Program-made: the position numbers and the translations under genes | In this document: positions 7,242 through 12,043 of the stretch, piece after piece | Layout: every line of letters starts with the position of its first letter | Numbering within the stretch: the stretch's first letter is position 1 | Assembly: GCA_028687155.1 (NCBI GenBank) | Contig: JAQUAR010000021.1 | Location: 1-12,043, forward strand | Reading direction: 5' to 3' | DNA from: Methylacidiphilaceae bacterium | GTDB taxonomy: Bacteria; Verrucomicrobiota; Verrucomicrobiia; Methylacidiphilales; Methylacidiphilaceae | DNA length: 12,043 nt | The notes under the pieces: generated by a model | Told to the model about the DNA's origin: nothing | What the model saw: only the letters and a program-made list of their open reading frames with translations | Databases searched by the model: none

Positions 7242-7970
7242 CTACTGGAGGTAGAAGCGAACCGGCACGACCGCCTGGGACTCGACCGGCTTCACTCCCG
7301 CCAGCGCGGGATGAAAGCGCCAGTGCTCGACCGCAACCGCCGCCGATTGATCGAGATCCGAGAAGCCGGAGCTGCGTACCACTCGCAGCGTTTCCACTCC
7401 GCCCACGGGCGAAATCTTCACCCAGACGTAGACCACCCCCTGCTCCTTCTTCTGTCGGGCGGTGTCAGGATAGACGGGCGGCGGATTGCGCAGGTAGTCG
7501 GGCTGCGCGAGCTGGGTTGGCCGCGAGGCGGAGGCGACCGCCGGAGCGGCCTTGGGCTTGGGCGCATTGACTACCTTTTTCGGTTGCGGCTTGCGCACCA
7601 CCGCTTGCGCCATCTCGTCGGGCTTGACCGGCGGAGGCTCCGGAGCAGCCTGCTTCATCGGCTCCGGCGCCGCCACGAGGTCGACAGACGCCGCAGGGAA
7701 GAGCGGTGCGGCTGCCTGCTGGATCTTGGGGGCCAAGCTGATCCCGGCACCCAAAATGAGGGCTGCGTGAAAAACGAGGGAGAGCATCCAGCCGGCGGTC
7801 CGCTCGCGTCGCTCGGTCGGGTCTTCCTCGAAGGGATCGATTCCCCGGTTTTTCGGAAGTGGGTCAACAACCGGCAGGGACGCTTGCGGCGCCGCAGCGG
7901 CAAGCTCCACCGGAAGACTTCCTGGTCGATGCCAGATTGCTTGCGTCTTGCGCTCTTGGAGAAGGATCAT
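7242..7970 (-). CDS. tonB: Energy-transducing TonB family protein
   Basis: The 242-residue product passes proton-motive energy from an ExbB/ExbD motor in the inner membrane to outer-membrane receptors. A single membrane helix lies at about residues 60-79 and carries Ser64 and His68 in the S-x3-H arrangement that is functionally important in E. coli TonB (Ser16/His20). A Pro/Lys-rich periplasm-spanning segment follows at about 100-152 (EPPPVKP, RKPQPKK, APKPKAAP). A TonB C-terminal domain follows at about 157-242, with PPPVYPDTARQKKEQGVVYV and the AVEHWRFHPA block. The start is well supported: AGGAG at 7978-7982 lies seven bases before the ATG. This leaves an unusually long cytoplasmic N-terminus of about 58 residues with a DPFEEDPTERRER stretch before the helix. 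It precedes the TonB-dependent receptor on the same strand, which strongly suggests a working pair. No exbB or exbD is visible. Confidence 0.93.
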   Translation of the reverse strand: MILLQERKTQAIWHRPGSLPVELAAAAPQASLPVVDPLPKNRGIDPFEEDPTERRERTAGWMLSLVFHAALILGAGISLAPKIQQAAAPLFPAASVDLVAAPEPMKQAAPEPPPVKPDEMAQAVVRKPQPKKVVNAPKPKAAPAVASASRPTQLAQPDYLRNPPPVYPDTARQKKEQGVVYVWVKISPVGGVETLRVVRSSGFSDLDQSAAVAVEHWRFHPALAGVKPVESQAVVPVRFYLQ

Positions 7971-8118
7971 GGCGACTCTCCTTTCCGCTTTCCTGCTCGG
8001 CGTCGATCCTCCGAGAAGGCAACCGACAATCGGCCGGCGGATCCCGTGAGAATCACCCAGAGCACTCTTTCAATCTGAGAGGAGCTTACAACGGCGCTCT
8101 TTAAGAAAGGAGGCACGA

Positions 8119-8142
8119 CAAGTTTAACTTTTCTTCAAGTTT
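8119..8142. promoter_or_regulatory. AT-rich repeated-site cluster upstream of tonB, candidate operator
   Basis: CAAGTTT occurs at 8119-8125 and again at 8136-8142, exactly 17 bases apart. The first copy overlaps an inverted repeat AAGTT-T-AACTT (8120-8130), so three AAGTT half-sites fall within 24 bases. This is a clear AT-rich island in otherwise GC-rich DNA. It lies in the 242-bp spacer between the kinase stop (8213) and the tonB start (7970), about 150 bp before tonB. Repeated half-sites are how OmpR-family regulators usually bind, so it is a candidate target for the adjacent regulator, though no such motif is proven. The rest of the spacer (7971-8212) holds the tonB ribosome site and nothing else I can name. 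Confidence 0.35.
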
Positions 8143-8212
8143 CGGGCTCGCCCGCGCTCCCGTTCCGTCGACTGTCCTTGGCTGGCTCGTCCCGGGAGGG
8201 TCGTCTTGCCGT

Positions 8213-9181
8213 TTAATCTTGGCGGAGCGTCTTGGGAAAGATGGAGAGCCGAGCGCAGTGCCACTCCCGAAAGAGGCGGTAGGTGATCCTCATGTTGCCG
8301 TGGCTGTGGACAAGCGCCGCGGCGATCCGCTTTCCGACGCCGAGGCCGGCCCCCTTGCCTCCGCTCCGCTTGATTCCGTTGCCGACCTGGATCACGATGC
8401 GGCCGCGAGCGCGGCGGAGGCGGATGAAGATGGGGCCGCGTCCATGGTGCAGTGCATTCGAGACCAGATTATAGAGGATCTGCTTGAGGTAGTTGGGGTC
8501 CGCCTCGGCTTCTGCGGGTTCCGTGCCGATCTCCAGGGTGCGTCCCTCCGCTTCGGCCAGCAGCCGAAACCCCTCCAGGAGCTCTTCCATGAGGTCGTCC
8601 ACGCGCAGCCGCTCCCAACGGAGTACGAGTCCTCCCTTCTCTGCTCGCGCCAGGAGGAGGGCGCGATCGAGGTGGTGTCCGAGCCGGTCGAGCTCGGCTT
8701 CAATCTGTTCGGCAATAGCCGGATCGACTCGATCCACGACCCGTTCCATCCGGAGGCGCGCCAGGGTAAGAGGCAACTTGAGCTCATGGGCGAGCCGCGC
8801 GGAGGAACGATCGACTTCCGCCAGAACCTCTTGGACCCGCTCAAGAAGCCGGTTGATCTCCTGGATCAAGGCCTCGACCTCGGGATCCCGTTCGTCGGAA
8901 TGGACGCGCTGCCAGGGGCTTTGCGGATCGAGCAGGGAAAGCTGGCGCCGAAGGGCCCGGAGCGGACGTCCACCAGCGGTGGCGACCAAGAGGCCGATCC
9001 CAAGGAAGGTAGCCAGCATGGCCAGGGCATAGCCGGCTTCCCACCGGACAAGCTCGCGCCGATGCTCCGCGGTTTTCAGGAAGCGCGCTTCGCGCGCGGC
9101 GGCGGCCCAATGGAAGGCGGTGGAGACGCCGAGGAATCCCAAGCCGAATGCGGCCGTCACCGTGAGCCATCGACGGTTCAT
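8213..9181 (-). CDS. Two-component sensor histidine kinase
   Basis: Starting at the ATG at 9179-9181, which overlaps the regulator's stop as ATGA, the product has 322 residues. Membrane helices lie at about 5-27 and 48-69 and enclose only about 20 residues, so the periplasmic sensor loop is tiny. A HAMP-like linker follows (about 70-122), then the dimerisation helix with phospho-acceptor His132 in RLAHELKLPLTLARL. The N-box is at 238-242 (NLVSN), followed by a G2-like GAGLGVGKRI at about 277-286. The usual DxGxG of the G1 box is replaced by QVGNGIKR, with no aspartate, and the ATP lid is only about eight residues, compared with about thirty in common kinases. Short-lid kinases exist, so activity is possible but not assured. 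The frame extends upstream to 9331 but overlaps the regulator and lacks similarity. The stimulus is unknown; metal or envelope sensing is a guess from context. Confidence 0.88.
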   Translation of the reverse strand: MNRRWLTVTAAFGLGFLGVSTAFHWAAAAREARFLKTAEHRRELVRWEAGYALAMLATFLGIGLLVATAGGRPLRALRRQLSLLDPQSPWQRVHSDERDPEVEALIQEINRLLERVQEVLAEVDRSSARLAHELKLPLTLARLRMERVVDRVDPAIAEQIEAELDRLGHHLDRALLLARAEKGGLVLRWERLRVDDLMEELLEGFRLLAEAEGRTLEIGTEPAEAEADPNYLKQILYNLVSNALHHGRGPIFIRLRRARGRIVIQVGNGIKRSGGKGAGLGVGKRIAAALVHSHGNMRITYRLFREWHCARLSIFPKTLRQD

Positions 9182-9864
9182 GGTGAAGCGGATGGCGCCG
9201 GCCGCAGGGCAAACCCGATCCCACGGATCGTCTGGAGCAGGGGAGGCTTTCCCGGAAGATGGAGCTTTTGGCGCAGGTGGTTGACATGGACATTCACCAG
9301 CGCGGTTTCCGAATCGAAACAGCGATCCCACATCTTTTCCAGAATGAGTGCTTTGCTCACGGCGTTGGGAGCATGTTCGATCAAGAGGCGGAGCAGCTCA
9401 AACTCTCGATTGGTCAGGTCGATGCGCTGGTTGTCACGGGTGACGGTGCGGGCCACCAGGTCCATCTCGATGTCCTCGAAGCGCAAGCGGCTCGCCAAGG
9501 TCGGGCTCTGGCGACGCAGGAGAGCGCGCACGCGCGCCAGAAGCTCCTGGGTCGAGAAGGGCTTGCCCAGGTAATCGTCGGCTCCTGCGTCCAGGCCGCG
9601 CACCCGGTCTTCTACGTCCGCGCGACCGCTGAGGAAGAGCACCGGCAGGCGCGATCCGGACCGTCGCAACTGTCGGACGACGGAGATGCCGTCACGCTCG
9701 GGGAGCATGAGATCGAGGACGAGCAGATCGAAGGGATAGTTCTCCGCCAACCAGAGGGCCTCTTCGCCATCCTCCGCCACCTCGGTCGTGAAACCCTCGG
9801 CCTGCAGGGCTGCCTTCAGATGCTTCCAGATCTTTCGATCGTCCTCGGCAATCAGGATTCTCAT
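9178..9864 (-). CDS. OmpR/PhoB-family response regulator
   Basis: The 228-residue product has an N-terminal receiver domain (about 1-118). It shows the acidic pair Asp8-Asp9, phospho-acceptor Asp51 in VLDLMLP, Ser79 at the switch position and Lys101 in GKPF. A winged-helix DNA-binding domain follows (about 127-224), with TNREFELLRLL, the recognition region VNVHVNHLRQKL and the wing IRGIGF. It would bind DNA after phosphorylation by the kinase that follows. The start chosen is the ATG at 9862-9864, where MRILIAEDD gives the normal receiver beginning. The frame is open 100 residues further upstream, but that part runs into the decarboxylase gene and resembles nothing. The stop overlaps the kinase start by ATGA, so translation is coupled. 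Possible targets include the tonB-receptor unit downstream. No clear promoter is seen in the 89 bp before it. Confidence 0.93.
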   Translation of the reverse strand: MRILIAEDDRKIWKHLKAALQAEGFTTEVAEDGEEALWLAENYPFDLLVLDLMLPERDGISVVRQLRRSGSRLPVLFLSGRADVEDRVRGLDAGADDYLGKPFSTQELLARVRALLRRQSPTLASRLRFEDIEMDLVARTVTRDNQRIDLTNREFELLRLLIEHAPNAVSKALILEKMWDRCFDSETALVNVHVNHLRQKLHLPGKPPLLQTIRGIGFALRPAPSASP

Positions 9865-9953
9865 CTTCCCATCCGCGGGATCGGTTTCCGGCTGCTCGAG
9901 TTGCGGTGGATGCTGCGGCGCGCCAGGGATCGGATCGGCAGCTTCCCCAACCG

Positions 9954-11602
9954 TTAATGGCCGGCCCGCTGTGGCGGGGCAAGGCGTTTCGCCAACCGTT
10001 CCAGGGCGGGCGAGCGATCGTGAGGGTTGAGGCGCACCTCGATCAGCCAAAAGGAATCTTTCTGGGCCAATGCGGCTTGAAGAGTCTCTTCCAGCTCCTG
10101 GTTGGTGCGAACCTGACAGGCGCGGCCGGATCCCAAAAGCTCGGGGAGCCGGCAGTAGTTCCACTCCAGCAGATCGTTAAACGGCCCGTCGAGAATCTGT
10201 CGCTCGGTCGAATACCCGCGATTGTTGAGCAGCACGACGATCGGACTCAAGCCGAAGCGGGCTGCCGTGTAGAGCTCCATTCCCGTCATTTGAAAGGCTC
10301 CGTCTCCGACGAGGACCAGCGGGCGCAAGCGTGAATTAGCGAGGGCGGCACCCAGCGAGGCGGGGATGGCGAACCCCAAGGATGCGTAGTAGGCGGGGCT
10401 CAGGAACTCGGTCGGTTCGCGAATGACCAGATCCGAAGCGCCGAAGAGCGCCTCGCCGACATCGGCGATGACGATGATTTCGGGGCTCAGGATCCGGTTG
10501 ACTTCCACAAAGAGCGATTGGACCGTGATCCGATCCAGAGGACGGGCCGAACTCCTCGTCATCGGCTCGGTTCGGCGTGCAGCGATGCCCGGCAAAACCT
10601 TTTTTTGAATGCCGAGCTTCAAGAGACCGCGAACGAAGTCTTCTAACCGGACTCCTTCGAACGAGTGGTGGCGAATGGAGAGCTTCTCGCTGGTCGCATA
10701 GATGGAGCGGCTCATGTCGAACGAGGCCGAGCTGCCGCCCACCGTGATGTCGGTGAGAAAGACTCCCAAGAGGAGGAGGCAGTCACTCGCCTCGACGTAG
10801 TCGTTGACTTCGGCTCGCCCCGTGGCTCCTTCGTAGACACCGATGTAATGGGGATGGGTTTCCGCGATGACCGATTTCCCGAGGAGGGTGGCCGCCACGG
10901 GGATTCCCGTCGTCTCCGTAAGCCGCACCAGCTCCTTCTGCAGGCCGAAGCGGTGGAGCTCTACATCGGCCAGAATCAAGGGGCAGCGGGAAGCCAGGAG
11001 CATTTGCCGGGCCTCCTCCAATGCCTCCGCCAGGGTTTGAGGATCGCTCTCTTCGGATTCCCGCCGCGTCGAGGGAGGACGACAGGGCGCCAGCATGAGA
11101 TCTCGCGGCACCTCGATGTAGACCGGCCGATGGTAGCGGCGCGCGAGATCGAGCAGCCGGTCGATTTCGGATGCCGCCGTGTCGGGGTTGTCGAGAACGG
11201 TCGCTCCGACCGTGATCTCCTCGAAGATCTTCCGCTGGGTGTCGAAATTGCGCACCTTGTGATGGAGGAGTGGGTCCTTCTTCCGCTCGGCCATCCCGGG
11301 GGCGCCGCTAAGGACGACCACCGCCGATTTTTCCGCATACGCCTCCGCCACCGCATTCGCGATTTTCAAGCCCCCGACGCAGTAGGTGACGCAGACGGCT
11401 CCCATGCCTCGGACACGAGCATAGGCGTCGGCTGCAAAGCCCGCGCCCTGTTCGTCACACGTGTTGATGGTCTCGATTCCTCCCTTTCGAAAGGTAGAGA
11501 AGAGGGGCAGGGCGTATCGCCCGGCACGCCGAATATATATTCGATTCCCTCGTCCTTGAGGCGACTGGTCAGATACTCCGCGATGCTCGGCGACTCTTTC
11601 AT
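9954..11602 (-). pseudogene. Thiamine diphosphate-dependent 2-keto acid decarboxylase (pyruvate/indolepyruvate decarboxylase type), frameshifted near 11515
   Basis: With one base restored the gene encodes 549 residues, normal for pyruvate, indolepyruvate or branched-chain 2-keto acid decarboxylases, which release CO2 to give an aldehyde. The ATG at 11602 begins MKESPSIAEYLTSRLKDEG and reads to FGVPGD (Asp29), then leaves frame. The family pattern GDYxLPLF resumes one base out of phase, implying a T missing between 11515 and 11516. The downstream frame carries Glu51 in CDEQGAGFAADAYAR, the His pair 114-115 in LLHHK, the thiamine diphosphate motif GDG at 433-435 with NN at 460-461, and Glu467 in STERQI (corrected numbering). 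These match all five catalytic residues of bacterial pyruvate decarboxylase. The intact downstream frame from the ATG at 11405 would lack Asp29 and the cofactor-activating glutamate and should be inactive. A sequencing error is as likely as real decay. It is followed after 89 bp by the response regulator. The exact keto acid cannot be told from sequence. Confidence 0.88.
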
Positions 11603-11663
11603 AAGATAAGCTTGCCCAAAAGACTCCGTTCGGGAAATCCGAAAATGGGCGGGCTCGAGCCGT

Positions 11664-12043
11664 TCAACCCGGATTGTCCGAACGATCCAAGACGGGCCTC
11701 AAGAAGGGAGCGGTCGGCGATCTCTTGGTCCTGGCGATCTTTTCGGGTGGGCCCCAGGCGACGATTCGGCCTCCGGCTTCCGCCGCTCCGGGACCGAGCT
11801 CGATCACATAGTCGGCTTCGGCGATCACGTCGAGATGGTGCTCGACGATGACGACGGTGTGGCCGAGATCGACCAACCGCTGAGAGAGCCGGAGAAGCCG
11901 CTCCACGTCGGCGAGGTGCAGTCCGATGGTCGGCTCCTCCAAAAGGTAGAGGCAGCGTCTCGGAGGCGTGGGTGCCAGGGATCGGGAGAGGGGGTGAACG
12001 AGCGATGCCGCAAGCTCGGTGGCGAGCTTGAGCCGCTGCGCTT
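11664..12043 (-). CDS. uvrA: UvrA excinuclease ATPase subunit, C-terminal end (5' end outside the window)
   Basis: The minus-strand frame is open from the window edge (first full codon at 12041) to a TGA at 11664-11666 and gives 125 residues. AQRLKLATEL at the start corresponds to the signature end of the second ATPase domain. The Walker B region reads LYLLEEPTIGLHLADVERLL, then HTVVIVEHHLDVI with the switch histidine, and ELGPGAAEAGGRIVAWG and FLRPVL close the protein as in UvrA. UvrA finds bulky DNA lesions with UvrB in nucleotide excision repair. Two features differ from the usual sequence. The Walker B aspartate of LDEPT is glutamate (LEEPT), and about 19 residues rich in Pro, Arg and Ser are inserted between ATELA and LYLL. 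This may be a divergent paralogue rather than the housekeeping copy. The stop lies 61 bp before the decarboxylase start on the same strand. Confidence 0.88.
   Translation of the reverse strand, partial: AQRLKLATELAASLVHPLSRSLAPTPPRRCLYLLEEPTIGLHLADVERLLRLSQRLVDLGHTVVIVEHHLDVIAEADYVIELGPGAAEAGGRIVAWGPPEKIARTKRSPTAPFLRPVLDRSDNPG

Noticed and set aside
9182..9331. 50-residue upstream extension of the kinase
   Set aside because: The ATGA overlap and the basic residues just before the first membrane helix fit the start at 9181; the extension overlaps regulator coding sequence.
8219..9574. Plus-strand open frame of 451 residues opposite the two-component genes
   Set aside because: The minus strand encodes clear kinase and receiver motifs with a translationally coupled overlap.
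9947..10000. Repeated CCAACCGTT at 9947-9955 and 9992-10000
   Set aside because: Only nine bases, with one copy inside decarboxylase coding sequence; expected by chance in this composition.
9865..10164. 100-residue upstream extension of the response regulator
   Set aside because: MRILIAEDD is the normal receiver start; the extension overlaps the decarboxylase gene and has no family similarity.
11652..11661. GGCTCGAGCC palindrome just after the uvrA stop
   Set aside because: It is too short to form a useful terminator stem once a loop is allowed, and the short T-run in the minus-strand direction starts several bases away.
1..12043. CRISPR arrays, insertion sequences, tRNA or rRNA genes
   Set aside because: No regularly spaced repeats, transposase frames, terminal inverted repeats or RNA gene signatures were found on either strand by reading.

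Overview
The window is GC-rich, densely packed bacterial DNA with no rRNA, tRNA, CRISPR array or insertion sequence that I could recognise. A TonB-dependent outer-membrane receptor and a TonB protein show a Gram-negative cell envelope. The squalene genes are of the hopanoid (Hpn) type, and there is a bacterial deoxyhypusine synthase-like gene. This mix would fit Verrucomicrobiota, possibly the acidophilic methanotroph group, but that placement is a low-confidence inference from protein style.

Layout. Positions 1-1198 (minus) hold the start of a probable MFS transporter behind a deoxyhypusine synthase-like gene. A 258-bp divergent spacer follows. Positions 1457-4257 (plus) hold a fused squalene-biosynthesis gene, an HpnD-like prenyltransferase joined to an HpnE-like FAD oxidoreductase, and then a small exported protein of unknown function. 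Everything after that is on the minus strand. In transcription order, from high to low coordinates, it comprises the 3' end of a uvrA gene (11664-12043), a frameshifted 2-keto acid decarboxylase (9954-11602), an OmpR-type response regulator (9178-9864) overlapping its histidine kinase (8213-9181) by ATGA, tonB (7242-7970), and a TonB-dependent receptor (4316-7138). The plus and minus blocks converge at a hairpin near 4280.

How the genes may work together. The two-component pair, tonB and the receptor lie in one direction and may form a sense-and-import module for an iron chelate or another scarce solute. The ligand cannot be read from sequence. The fused HpnD/HpnE protein would cover the first and last steps of squalene formation from farnesyl diphosphate, with HpnC expected elsewhere in the genome. 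The decarboxylase has every expected catalytic residue once one base is restored, so it is either a recent pseudogene or a sequencing error.

Points most worth a second look are the HpnD-HpnE fusion, the single-base frameshift, the proline-rich extension ahead of the receptor's TonB box, the 12-bp perfect inverted repeat between tonB and the receptor, and the deoxyhypusine synthase-like enzyme. I did not find convincing evidence for a wholly new multi-gene system.
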